DNA of 64,000 bases. It comes from Drosophila pseudoobscura. Lineage: Eukaryota; Arthropoda; Insecta; Diptera; Drosophilidae. The DNA lies in contig NC_046681.1 of NCBI RefSeq assembly GCF_009870125.1, positions 28,108,001-28,172,000 on the forward strand, given 5' to 3'. Positions 1-13,300 of this stretch are shown here, one piece after another (position 1 is the stretch's first letter; each line of letters begins with the position of its first letter). The notes under the pieces were generated by a model. That model had not been told where the DNA came from. It saw only the letters and a list, made by a program, of their open reading frames with translations, and ran no database searches. The position numbers and the translations under genes were made by a program.

Positions 1-1319
1 CTGGGTGTCATTCGAAAAGAAGTGCAACAAAGAAGTGGCAGGAATAGGAAATAGTTGAATAATTCCCTAATGGAATGCAAATCCCATAAACAGAAAGGGG
101 AACACACTATCTGGATACGTTTTTGTGATAAGGAATTATCCAATAAGTGTCCTTAAATATTAAAAACGCTTAGATTGCTCTCTATCCAAAAAGTAGTGTG
201 TTGCACGAACGTAATCTGCATCCACTTCTATTAGCTGCAGCATCCACTACGCCGTTCCCTTCAGTCCTTGGCCTTTAAATGGATATGGAATGTGGAAGCC
301 GGCTAAACCAGGAGGTAGTTATGCCAGCAGATGCCCCGCCTGCATGCAGCCCGAGTGGAGCGGAGTGGAGTGGAGTGCTTATAAACACTCACATAACTCC
401 TGCCCTCAAATGCAGTAAATACAAATTTATTTTACACTTTTACATTTTCGGTTAGAGCCGAAACCAGAGGGAAATTCAAGGAGAAAATATGCTGCACAGG
501 GACGTACAGGGTGGTGGTGGGGGAAACAATGTTGCGGGCTTTACGAGGCAAGCAGGCAAACGGGCAAACATCGCCCCGACATGTACACAAAACAATTATT
601 GCCCGTAGGTAATTTAGTGGGGAAAACATTACCAGCGAACGGGCCCCCAACAAGGGCCAAGGAGAGAAATGTTTTATGTCTTACCAGAGCTCTGTTCTCT
701 GGATGTTTCGGTCCCTGCCCCTGCCCCTGCCCCTTGGAGCCCCCCAAGGAGTTTGCGGTTTGTGGAGTTCCCCGCCCAGAGAGTGTGCGCTTAAAATAAT
801 TCCGGTTAAACATGGCCCACAATTTGCTTATGGGCCCAGACCGGCGACTGGCATTGGGCACCGCCTTCTGCTGCTCCTTCTCGTATTTGGGCAATTTCGT
901 GTCTAAAGTTTGGCTAGTGGATGCGTCCTCTGCTGGCTCCTGCCCCCTCCCTCCGGCCTCCTGCTTTCGTTGCCTGTCATCCAAGTGTGGGCTTTCTTGC
1001 GGATTTCTTTTGGCCCCAAGTGCCGGGCCGGAGAAGTGATTATGTGATTATATGTGGCTGCAGATCCCAGAGTGCAGTTCCTTTAACTGTTTTGCGGTGA
1101 GAGACGCTGAAAGTTTGTGCCCCGACAGGAATACTTAATAATTTCTTTGTGTGTATTATTTAAAGCACAAATAAAACCAAATACAATGGAAGTACATATT
1201 AATATAATAGTTTAAATAGTCTTGCGTATGCGTATTGTGGAATAACATTCATATTCATATTAATTTCTTTAGATTTAATCCTTCTTCAGTCATTCCTGGA
1301 ATTCCTGTAGTTTTCCTCC
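1..1319. other. 3' flank of Rab3GAP1, no gene seen
   Basis: This AT-rich, low-coding stretch lies downstream of the Rab3GAP1 stop codon. It contains GC-rich simple patches near 700-780 (CCTGCC-type repeats). The open frame on the minus strand at 541-984 has no recognisable domain or splice context. I see no RNA gene here. Part of this region must be the Rab3GAP1 3' UTR, but no clear polyadenylation signal could be assigned. Confidence 0.5.
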
Positions 1320-4300
1320 CTAAACAAAGGCTGTGCTCTCCGTGAATGCGCCACAGAGTCTTAGCTTTTCCCCCGTGACAATGGCCCTCATGAACTGTGG
1401 ACCCAAGTACAGGCCCTTCTCCGTACTCTTCGAGTCGCCGTCCAGCCTTATGATGTAGTCCTTGCTGATCAATCGCTCGGCCATGTCGTGCTCCAACTTG
1501 GGTATCAGTATGTCGTACAGGGTGCCATCCCCGGCGGCCGTCAGCTTGCGGTTGACAATCGTGCAGCAGTTGTCGTTGCGGAGGATCTCCAGGAACTGTA
1601 GCTTGACCTGGTCCAGGGTACTCTTCTTGGGATAGCCGGAGAGGCGCTCAAAGCACTTGAACTGGTAGAAGCGGCGCTCCAGCTCGGCCAGATCATCCAG
1701 AAGGGGGCCAATCGGTGGCAGATCATCCGACTGCGAACGCGAAAGGCGGCAGAGATCCGTGAGGAGCTGCTCGATTTGGGGGCTGAAAAGATCATCGACT
1801 TTGGCATTGATGCAGATGTCCTAGGAAAAGAGATTGCTTTAGTTGTTTCCTCCATTGGATAGAGTCCTTTACTCACTAAAAGCTTGAGGATACTCGAGTG
1901 GAGGACTGGTACTATGGTCAGGTTGTAGATCTCGTGCATCTTTCGGCTTTCCAGGAAGTGTAGCACCTTCAGAGCCTCATTGGTGTCATCGAACAGTCGC
2001 TTCTGTCGGGCTACGGGCACGGGATGGGCCTGTTGCCAAACTCTTAGCCAGGTGTTGCCCTCAGTGGTCATTCTCACGCTCAACTGGTGAGTGATTTCAC
2101 CCGTTTCTGAGGAGTAGAATTAGGATAGATATATACTGACGGAGTATTTCCCACACTCACCATTCTGGACCTCCTCCCAGTCCTTGGGGCTGTACCAACG
2201 GATAAAGTCCTCCATCTGGGAGCGAGGATTGGCCGCCTTGAAGGCCTCCATGTCGGACAGCAGGGAAGTGCACATCATTTGAGTGGACAGACCCGAGCCG
2301 GGTCCCAGCTTCAGCATCACCTCGGCATCGTCCTGCAGCTGGTCTTCTGTCTTGGGCACTGGCTCCTGGGTCTCTGGGATGTAGAGATACTCCTCGGGCT
2401 CGTCCAGCAAACGCTCGTCCCCCAGCCGCCTCAAGCGACCCTCGGGCTTCAGGCTAAGCACTGCCTTAACGGGGGAGCCCGCCCCGGAGTTCGGCTCATC
2501 GCAATCAAAGAACTCGCCCCCGTCCTCCTCCTCGTCCTCGGATATGGCCAGTGCCTGGTCCTGGTGCTGTTTGCGTTTGCTGTTTGCCTCCCGCTGCACG
2601 CGACGCTCCACGCAAACGTTGAGCATTTGCAGCTTCTGGTGGAGCAGGCAGGTGCGCGTGTCGGGAAAGCCAGATGCAATCCTGTCAAGAGGGAGAGAGA
2701 GAGGGCATATAATGAGGTGTTGATGGATACACTATTTCTAGGGGCTATTTATATGCTAGATCAGGGGTTTCCTTAACTATTGAAGTGCCATTTGTGATCT
2801 TCTCGCTTTCAATCTCGCACTCACTTTCTGGGGCTCTAAAAGTAGTCTCTTTCCCTAGCATGTTCTCTTCTTTCTCTGTGTGAAGTCTGTTATAGTTCTT
2901 GTTGGCCTCGTAGTCTCGTTTTCAGTCTCTGTTTGAATAAAACTCCCAAGCCTCGTCTTGGTTTTCTTCTTTCTTTTGGAACATGCCTCTATATCATTCA
3001 GTTGCTGTCTAGTCTCCGTCTTCAATCTTTATTCAAGTTCTCATTTCACTGTCTGTGTCTGAGCCTACTCTTTGGGCTTCGTTCTCGGCCTCTGGGAGTC
3101 TGTGTCTTTGTGTCAGAGCTTCCCGGGCTCTTCCCAGTGCCTGCCTCTTGTCAGTCTCCCATTCCAGGCCGAGTCTTAATCTCGGTTTCAATCTATCTGC
3201 AAGATTCTGTGTCAGAATGCATCTTAGTCTTCTGCCAAGTCTGCGTTTCACTTTTCTCCACTCTGCATGCCACCATTCTTCATGTGCAACACCTCCTCCC
3301 CTGCTCGTATCAGCACCATTCTTTGGCTCCAATCTCAGTCTCAGTCTCTTGGCCAGACCGCACATCTTTGTAAAACTGGCAATAAAACCTGACGAGGGGC
3401 TGGGCAAACAATGAAAGGCGGCGATTGTCGCCGCTTATCAGACAGAGGACCAGAGAAGACAAGCGAAGAGCTCTATGCTAAGCTGTCACACATATAACGC
3501 ATAAGCCATGCATGCATATATCACGGGGCGGACCATGGGTGTGTTCCCGTTCCCCTTCCCCTCCCACTCTGCCACCAACGAATGTCTCTCCTCCCAATTG
3601 ATATTCACGCTCATCACGCCCTGTCAACGCGTGCGTGGCCCTCTCGTCTTGCATAGCCAATGAGCCCGAAGCGAGCTCCGGCAGTGACTCAGCCCCCAAA
3701 GAGTTTGTTGAACCCAAGTGGTGGCTGAGAGGAGAGCCGAAGAGGGCGTTCTGTGTACACTGGTGGGATTTTCAAAGGTATATCTCAGGCAGATAGAACT
3801 CTTAAAAGATAGACTTTGAAATATGATTGAAATCGTTTCAAATTTATATTCAAATAATCCCTAAACTTTGTTCCCCTCGTAACACAGTTTCTGGCCAACT
3901 GTTTCGCTTCTGTTTTTCTCCCAGTGTAGAAGGGAAGAAGTGACTTATTTGGACCGCAGCGCAGCGGATGTTTTCCAACCCAAAAATGGGAAAAATGGGG
4001 AAAAAAATGGAAAAAATGAACAAGAAAATGGGGAAAAACGGCAGCTCCAAAGGGAGCTCTTCTGTGGTGCAATGGCATTTGCATTTGCATAAAAGTTGTC
4101 TTATTAGTTGGTGGCAGGAAGAAACACCAGTGCCGGGGCACAGTGGAGTGGCCAGCAGCTGCTTAAAAGGTTTTTCTAAGTGGCTCAAAAACTGCACTCA
4201 ACCGCACAGTGAGGGGATAGGGGGAGAGGGTGGGGCTCTCATCTTCTGCTGGCTGTTGGCCAGCGTTTTATTGACCCACCCAATGTTGTCCAGTTGATAA

Positions 4301-7300
4301 TGTTCCATCTTCCAGGCCATAGCCCCATCTGCCACATACCCGACACTTTCATTTTAGTTTCAATGAAATAAAAACATCAAATGTGCTTCATGTCATTAAT
4401 TCAATGTCTATGGTCTATGGACTATGGTCTATGCCTGGGAGCCACCACCCCACCACCCATCCTCTCATCATCATCATCATCCTCCTCCCAGTCGTCGTTG
4501 TCGGAGCTCCATCTCCGGGCCAATAAACTAGCCCGAGTTACGTTTATTTTTGTGTGGCCAAGAGAACGAGAGAACAATTCACTTGGCTTCAACGACCAAA
4601 AAGGATAAGCTGCGGTTAAACGGAAATTGTTTTTGGCCTTAATAGAGAATGAGATGACAAAAGCCAGCGTCGTGTTTAAAAGGGGATTTTCGTGGCAGCG
4701 GTCGCACTGGAATTTATTCAAGCTTCCTTCCGCCCCGTACGGAGGATGGCGGAGGATTTCCCAAGGAAATTTATTGAATAATAAGTTGACGCTGTGGGGA
4801 TCAGGCAATTTAGTTATTGGGATTGAAGGGGCTCATTTTGTTAATAGAAGTCGCCTTATTAAAGGTGAAGCTTCTTATTATTATCGATAATTAATCGATT
4901 ATTAATCAAAACTCTTTTTAAATACATATTTTGATCCTTTTTTGGATGTTCCCTGCTCAAAAATCTACCCCCAAAAGTTAAATCTGCTCTAAAAAAGATA
5001 TCAAATTAATACAAACCCAAAAGGCTGGCCAAAGCTCAAACAACGAACCTCAAAAATCGCACCCCTCCCCCACCTCTCCACTTAATTCATTTGCCCTCAG
5101 AGCTGACCCAAGAGATTATCAACCTGTGCACACACTCCGGCACTCCGACACTGCAGCACTCCAGCCGAACTCTATATATAGCCGCATAGCACCTCACGCC
5201 CCCTCGTCTATATATAAACTTTTCAATTGACAACTTTTCCCACACAGAGAAAAATCTGCCCTTTTGGGCCAGAAACCACCTCGAAAAATTCTAATCCACT
5301 TAAATGCTTAACAGCATTATGTGACCCAAAAAACCCCACTGCCGCCCCCCGGCCCCAAAGCCCTACGCCCACAGAGACCCACAAGAAGTGGGGCCCAAGC
5401 TTTTGTTAAATAAAACTTCAATTAAAACATTTTTCGGCCCGAAAGGTGTGATGGGAGGCAGAAGATTGCCTCTTGCCCAACGAGCCTCGAGCCCCAAAGC
5501 CAAATAGACGGAAAAAAAAACGCAAAAACAGATAGAAGAAAAAATCAACCGCTGGACCATTGTCTAAAAATGCAAATTTCCAAAGCCACAGAAAAAAAAC
5601 CAGAAACAACAAAAACACAAAAAAAGAGTGAATAATTATGCGGCCACAACAAAAGAAACAACAAACACCTGAAACGGACAGAGAATCCAAGAGAGAGAAG
5701 GATAGAAAGAGAAAAATCATTTGCACCTTTCAAGTTTTTTGGGTGAGAAAACAAAAAGTTGCATCTTTTAGTGCATACCCTTCCACAGGGGGATACCCTG
5801 GAAGAGGTAGGAGGGGCAGTAGTGGGTTTGATCAAGGTTCTTAATCGGGAAGAACCTGTACCCCAACAGAGCTGCAAGAATTCTGAAGAGCTGCTCTTTG
5901 AAAATGTCCATAGGATTTCCCAATTCAGATTTTCACAAATGATTCGGACGACATCTTCTGTAGACTTCAGTATAGTATTATTATGGGATGGAAGATTATA
6001 GAGGTAATATCTGTTGGAAAGTTTAATGGAAAGATTAATAGACCATCAACTATAGAATTATATTATATTATATATATTTTATTATATTATGGTTCTGTTA
6101 TGAAGACTCTGGCATAAAAGTTACAGCATATAGCAGCTCATAATTTTTAAAAATTTCCATCTCTGGAGGGTATTTGTGGGTTCATTCCGCAAACAACTCA
6201 AAAAAACAGTTATCTGGTTGGCTTCAATTCCTGTTGTTTGTAGTCATTTTGAAAACTTTTGCTGTGCACAACTGTACTTGATTCGTTTTCATTCATGCAG
6301 TCAGTCAGTCGGTCATTCATTCAGTCATTCCTGGTAGCAGTTGTTGCTGCATTCTCTTTCTTTTGTATTCACAATGCAATTTTCGCACTTTTCGCGCATT
6401 AAAAAATTTAGTGATGCAATTAATACGCAGAAGGAAGAAAAAACAAAGGGAACACAGAGAAAGAGGAAGAAGTGGAAGAATTTTTAATTAAATTTGTGGC
6501 CAGACAGTTGAGTGAGAAATGAGAAATGAGCAGCGAGAATAGACCCAGAGAAAGATAAGAGAGAGAGAGAGAGAAATGGGGAATGTACAGTCAAGCTTGA
6601 AATATTTTCTGCCTTTTTTCTCGTTTTCCCAATCTGTTTTGTGTTTTTTTTTCGCTAAGTCTTAGCCACGTAATGCAATTTATAAGTTGAATTAAGGAAG
6701 AGACAAAAGTCCAACAGCCCCAGCACAAAAAAATCCAAAATGCCATGAAAAATGAAGTCAGGCGGATCGAACAATTGAAACATCAACCGAAAACCTCCTC
6801 CTCCCAGCCTCCCACAGGCGCCCCTCCATCGCCCGCCTCTGGGCAGTATCTTACGGATGCACGGAGGCGTGAAGACGAAGCCGGGGAGTACGAAAAACTA
6901 TCAATCAAAAGACACAAATGTTGATTATTATTATTTTTGGGATGTAGCCGAGCGTGCAGTTTAATTATTATTCTGCGGTCTGAGGTCCGTCTGAAGAGAT
7001 GATCCACCGGATTGCCGATGCGGCCGATGGGATGGAACTTCAATTTGTTTCAACTTTTACTTTGATTTGGAAATACAAATATAGGAAATCTTTGGCAGCC
7101 AAATTGATTGTCTGATTGCTGCCAGCACGAAAACCTTCGATGGAGAGATGCAATATGATTTATCGTGGATTATATAAGATGGCGGGGGATCTGTAGCTGG
7201 CATGCAAATATCAAAGATTGTTGAACTGTGCAGGGAAATATTTTACATACGTTTACGGATAATTTAAGGCACTTAAAATGGTAGCAAAATAATGGATAAT

Positions 7301-10300
7301 TGGTCTTCCAAATGATTAAAATGGAGTGGACTCGAGGCGAAGATTTTCAAGGAATTTAAACGAATTTCTTACAAAAAAAAAAGATTACAAATTAAGCCCT
7401 TTTCATACCTTCCTAAATCCAAAAATTCCTTAAGAAGCAGAACCTGTAATATCTACTAATTATATTTACGAAGATTCCCCCAAAACCAGCAAACATCTTG
7501 CTTATTTGTTCCCATCTTGATTTACTTACGAGTACCCAAAACAACAAACCCAAGAGTCCATTCACCTGTCATCTGCCAGCACCTTTTTCTGTGCCCTGAA
7601 GATCCCATAATATAACAATAATCCAAAGAACACAAAGAACTCTCCACCGAAAGGCAACCAAAACAAAAGTGTGGCCGCAACAATGACAACCACCGAAAAA
7701 AAAAACGCAAAGGGAGGGGAAAAGGCAAGGAAAAACGAATGTCATCATAACTCATGATTATGCAAAAAGGTCAACAGCTTCTGGTTCCCCCCTCCCTTGT
7801 TTTTTTTTGCTAACCTTTCACCCATTGTTTGATTGGGTTCCGTGAGAGGGCAGCCCATCACGTGCTTGGCTCTTTTATGATTCGTTCAAATTAAATTAAA
7901 TGGCCAACAAAAAAGTAGCTGCGCCGCGTAACACTTTTTTTGCGGAGGTGGGACTTTGAAAAGGATTTACTGGGTGCCCAGTAGCAGGTCTTCTCCATCA
8001 CTTCTTTTCACTCCCTTTTTTTATGGCCTAGCAGAAGAGTGACTGGGGCTGAGGCTGAGGCTATGAAGCACCTCGTTTGACAGGCAGACAGGCAAATTAA
8101 TCAAAACTAAACTGCCCCAAGGATCACCATCCCCCATGCCCCATGCCCTCTATGCCCCTCCTCCTTTCACGCACTGTTTGGTGTCTAAAGAGCATGAAAA
8201 TGAAATTGAAAGTAGTAGCCTGCCAAACTGATTGATAAAGCCTTCTTCCCAACCCAAGCACTCTCCATGGTATCCTCCTGTCTTGACCACTCTCTCAAGA
8301 TGTGAAGGAAGGGGTGGCAGGGGTGCCTGGGAGGTAGTCCTGGCCGGTGGACAGGCGACAGCATTAATTGGATAATTTATGACCCAACTGGACCAGACAA
8401 CCTTCACTTTTTCACTTGATGCCGCTCCACTCTCCAACAGCAAATCTAACAGCAAATTTGTCTTTTGTCCACAGCTCTATGCCGGCACCAAGATGAGAGG
8501 CAGCCAAACAACAACGACAGCCACAACGACGATAGCGCCCCTGCTCCTGCTACTCCTCTGGGTGGCCCAGGCGGCGGGACAATGTCCCTGGCAGAGGGAT
8601 GTGCCCGACCTGCAGACCAGCTGCATATGTGCCTACAATCTGGGCAGGGAACTGAGCGTGCAGTGTGACCAGGTAAGGAAACACCACCCTCCCCCCTCCT
8701 AGCCCTTTAGTTCAATCAACAATCTCTTTCCAGGTGAACTTCGAAGACCTTCTGGGGGCCATGAACACCCATGCCCGGCTGAAGCCCGTGGATCTGCTGT
8801 ACGTGAACAACTCCTCGATATCGGAACTCCCGGACGCGATCTTCAGCAATCTGAGCCTGCACAATGTGCAGCTCTCGAGCTGCGGCATCAAGCGGATAGC
8901 GGAGGGTGCCTTCCGGGGCCAGGAGGGTGTGCTGCGGAACCTCAATCTGCAGGACAATCTGCTGAGCGATGTGCCGGTGAAGGCGCTGCAGCTGCTGGGC
9001 AAGCTCAATCTGCTGGACCTGTCCAAGAACCAGCTCACACACATACCAGACGATGCCTTCAGCGGCCTGAGCAAGCTGTCGACCCTCAAGCTGAACGACA
9101 ACAATGTGACCCTCTCGGCGGGAGCCTTCCGAGGACTCGAACAGAGTCTGAAGAACCTCAACCTGAAGGGCACCAAGCAGCGACGAGTGCCCGAGTGCAT
9201 CAGGGGGCTCAAGAGTCTGGCCTTCTTGGATCTGTCCCAGAACGGCATCAAGGAGCTGCCCGGAGCGGGCGGCATACGGGTGTTCGACGGCCTGGATGCC
9301 CTCACTGCCCTGAATCTCGAGCGGAATCTCATCCAGAGCATTGGCGAGACGGCCTTCGCGGGGGTACGCAAGACGCTCAGCTCCTTGAGTTTGCTCAACA
9401 ATCTGCTGGCCGAGTTCCCCATCGGGGCCGTGCACTCCCTGAAGGAGCTGCGCGTCCTGGACATTGGCTTCAATCTGCTGACCAGCTTGCCGGAGGCAGC
9501 CTTCCGTGGCAACCCGGGCATCACCCTCCTCGCCCTCGACGGCAACCCGCTGAGCTCCGTGCCCGAGGGCGCCTTTGCCCATCTGAACGCCACGCTGCGT
9601 GGCCTGTCGCTGGGGGGCCGATTCCTCCACTGCGACTGCAAGCTCCGATGGGTAGCCGAGTGGATACGCAACGGGGATCTGCAGGTAGGGATTACACTGA
9701 GAGAAATGCGCGAAAATGTTTGAAAGAATGTCCGTTCGGAGGAGAGTTTTCTATGTAGCTTAAAAGGTCCTTGAAATAAGGAATCAAGCGAGGATTCTTA
9801 TGTTTCATGAATTTCATGGCCAATGAATGTATTTTCTGTTCACTTCGAAGTTTCTTTCCGTGAACATTCTTTCAATAAATCTAGTTCCGCTTAGATCCCT
9901 CCCACCGCACCCAATTTGTTCCTGTACGTTTCATTAACTTTCCCATTGTGTGTTTACACTTCAATCCTGCCCCCGGCCACGGCCCTGCCCCCTAGGTCAC
10001 ATCACGAGAACGCAATCCACAGTTCTGTGGCACCCCACCGCGTTTCCGGGACCGTGGCTTCTACTCCATACAGCCCGAGGAGCTGAGCTGTCCGGACATT
10101 GCCGATGCGGCGCTCCGCGGTCCAGTTGGCCTGGCCGATAACCTAAAGCCAACGTTGGCCTCGTCGTCCGTGGATTCCGTGGAGTATGAAACGGGGACGG
10201 GCACGGGCACGGGCACAGCTGCCTCTTCGCCGGTGGCCAGCAGTGTGAGCAGCTCCACAACCACAACGACATCGACAACGACAAGCACAACAACCACAGA

Positions 10301-13300
10301 AGAGCCAACAACGAAGCGTTCGAGTACGGTGAGTGTCGGAAGGATACTGGGATACTTTCGATGTGGATTTTAATACTCTTTCCTTCGCTTTGACAGACGC
10401 GTCTTCCGGCCAAGACAACGGCAAGCGTTTCAGCCAGCACTGCCCCGCCCTCGGCGGCCACAAACCTATCCGCAAACGGGACCGGAACCGTCCAGGCCAC
10501 CACCATCACCACAAGCAGTTCCTCCTCCTCCTCCTCGGCTGCGTCGGGTGTCCATGCGAACAGCAAACAGGCGCCGGGCTGGCGTCAGGGAGTGAACAAC
10601 AACGGGGGACCGCACAAGCCGCAGAGACCGCCGCTGGTGCTGGGCTATCCGCCGCAGAGGGGCACGCGGATCGACGACGCCAACGAGGTGCAGGTGAAGC
10701 ACGCCTTCCGCCAGGACAGCTCCGTGATCATCCAGTGGGACTCGGACACCGCCAACATCCTGGGCTTCCGCGTGGTCTACCGCCTGTTCGGGGAGAAGGC
10801 CTTCAAGCAGGGACCGCCGCTGGAGGCCAGCGAGCGGGAGTTCAAGATCAAGAATGTGCCCGCCCAGGAGTGCATCATCGTGTGCGTGATCTCGCTGGAG
10901 GAGCTGCACGTGACCCCCGAGACGGTGCCGTACCAGCAGTGCCGCGAGGTCCGCACTGTGGCCTCGCAGGCCTCCAACATGGACAAGATAACGATTGCGG
11001 CCAGTGCGGCCATTTGTGGCACCATCATTGTGGCCGTGATTGTGTTCATTGCTGCCAGCAGGTGAGTCCCCACTGTGCTCCACTGGCCGTGAGTTATGGG
11101 GCCGTAGCTAACAACAGCAGAGCCACAGACAAAGCCAATGACTGGCCAAAGTGGCTGGCTGATTTATCGCAGGTCCTTAAGTTGTTGCCACGCCATGGGT
11201 TCCTCCCTCTCTCTTGCTCTCTCTCTCTCTCGATTGCATTTGTTACGCTTTGGCTCTATTTAAGCTATCTGCTTACTTCATCATCCTTCTTGGTCCCACC
11301 ACATCAACCACAATCCAATCCCATTATACCCCACAAGAGAGAGAGTATATCCTTTTTGCCACAGCAGCTCTTTAGTGGCACAACTTGGAACAGCAGATTT
11401 CCTTCTTCAATCCTTGAAATACCTCCTCTATTTTCTACCAGGGTATTCTAAGCTTCGAACCCCTTCTAAACCATTCTCATCGCATTTCTTTCTCCCATTG
11501 CAGGCGCTCGCGCAAGCTGCAGAACAGCCAACAGAAGAGCCCACTGCCAATTGGAGGACTGCCTGTTAATTGCTGCGGTCCGACCGGTTCCCCAGGACCA
11601 CTTGGCTCCATTGCAACGCTATCGGCATTTAACAATCACAAGGTGAGCCTCCCCTCCCCATGCCCCAAACCATACCATCGTTCGACTCGGTTTAGTTCCA
11701 CTTTTATGCAGCCTGCCAAGAAATTATCTCTGGCTCCGGGCTTCGGGCTCTGGCTCTGGCTCTGGCCCCGGTTAGATGTTCGGACCATGACTGGGAAAAT
11801 TGGCAGCACCGCGATTTGATGGCTGTTGATTGTACGCAGCGTAGATAAATACTGAAAGTATTTCGGATATGCTTGATCTTCGTCTTCTTTTTTGGCAAGG
11901 TTGCGTTGCCAAAAAGTTAATGGGAATAAATGTGTGGATGATTGTGTAGAATTTTTAATGGGATCTAAGCTGGAGACGATATATAGATTAAATAATAGAG
12001 AATGAAGCCAGTGTTTAGGTCTTTGGAAAGATTGAAGACCTACAAGCGATTGGAAGAATGCTAGAATGACATTTTTGCGGCCTAAATACGATGGTATTGG
12101 GACTTCAAGAAGACTGGAAGTGAGTGAATGGAAAAAAGAAGGAGTACCGAGGAGAATGAATGAAGAATGGGGACAAACTCTGATTGGAAAACATCAATGG
12201 ATTCCAGAGACAGAGGCTGGAGGAACACTCCCAAGAAACCAAGAACCTAGAAGGATTTTTCACACATCAGAAGGATTCACTGGGACTCATTCCAATTCCA
12301 TTCTAATTAATTTCAATAATCGAATCGAATATTCTCTTCCTGTTTTCCAGGAATGGGATCAAGTGTCCGCGTACAGTGGACGCTCGATACCGCGTCCCCG
12401 CATCTATCCCGTCGAGCAGCCCGACGACATGCGCAGCCACTTTTCCGGAATGCCCGGCAAAGTGGGGAAATCAAGGTAAGACTCCACGGACCCCACAGAC
12501 ATTTCCCATCGAAGCGCACCTTCCATGGCGTGGCCCAACATTGACTTGCCCCACATTGAGCTTTCTGCATATTTGATGGGGCCGTCGTTCTTCGTTTCCA
12601 TTCAGCTATGATTTAATATTGCGTTCGTTATGTTTGTTTCATTGTTTGTTCGTGCCACACATCCGAATCGACCCACACACACGCACACGACACACATGCA
12701 TAATCACAGTCGATCCATTGCCGATGGCCAGTCGCAGCACAGCTTCTCGAACAACTCGCATCGCGGCTATTTGGGCAGCGCCTTCCCCTCGAACCTGGTC
12801 AACTCGCGTCCAGAGCTCCGGCAGTCTCGCCAGTCCCTGGCCGCGGCCTCGGAGCGCATGTCGCGCGCCTCCTACGCCGGCTCCATCCACGGCGGCAATG
12901 GGGGCGGCGGCGGAGGCGGAGGCATGCAAATGGGGGGTCCCGGTGGCCTGCCCGTGAGCAGCCTGATGAGCATGAGCGGCATGGTGGGCGGCGGCGGACC
13001 CGCCAGCATCGCCTCCAGCGCCAGACGCTCGCGTCCGCGCTCCAGATCACGCGATCAGCTCAATGCCACGCACATACATAACCATCGACCGGGAAGTCGG
13101 TAAGTAGAACGTCACACATCTGCCGCATGCCACAGACTCGGATGCGAGTGGCAACTAATTAAGCAAACACTCACACTCTCCCCCACACCAGACATTCTGT
13201 CTGTCACCATTCCGATCTTGAGATCTTAAGCCGACTCCACCACCAATCCCACTTTCAATTCTACTTTTACGTTTCTTTGGTTTATGGCTCTTTGGCTTGG

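Noticed and set aside
541-984. 147-codon minus-strand open frame downstream of Rab3GAP1
   Set aside because: Low-complexity composition, no domain, no splice or promoter context.
2279-2776. 165-codon plus-strand frame over Rab3GAP1 exon 3
   Set aside because: An antisense shadow of the conserved Rab3GAP1 exon.
2933-3414. Overlapping Ser/Leu-rich frames on both strands in the Rab3GAP1 intron
   Set aside because: A CT-rich simple-sequence tract gives open frames on both strands; no homology or splice context.
8712-9671. Two long minus-strand open frames across the haf LRR exon
   Set aside because: They are antisense shadows of a GC-rich coding exon; the plus strand has clear LRR and cap motifs with correct splice sites.
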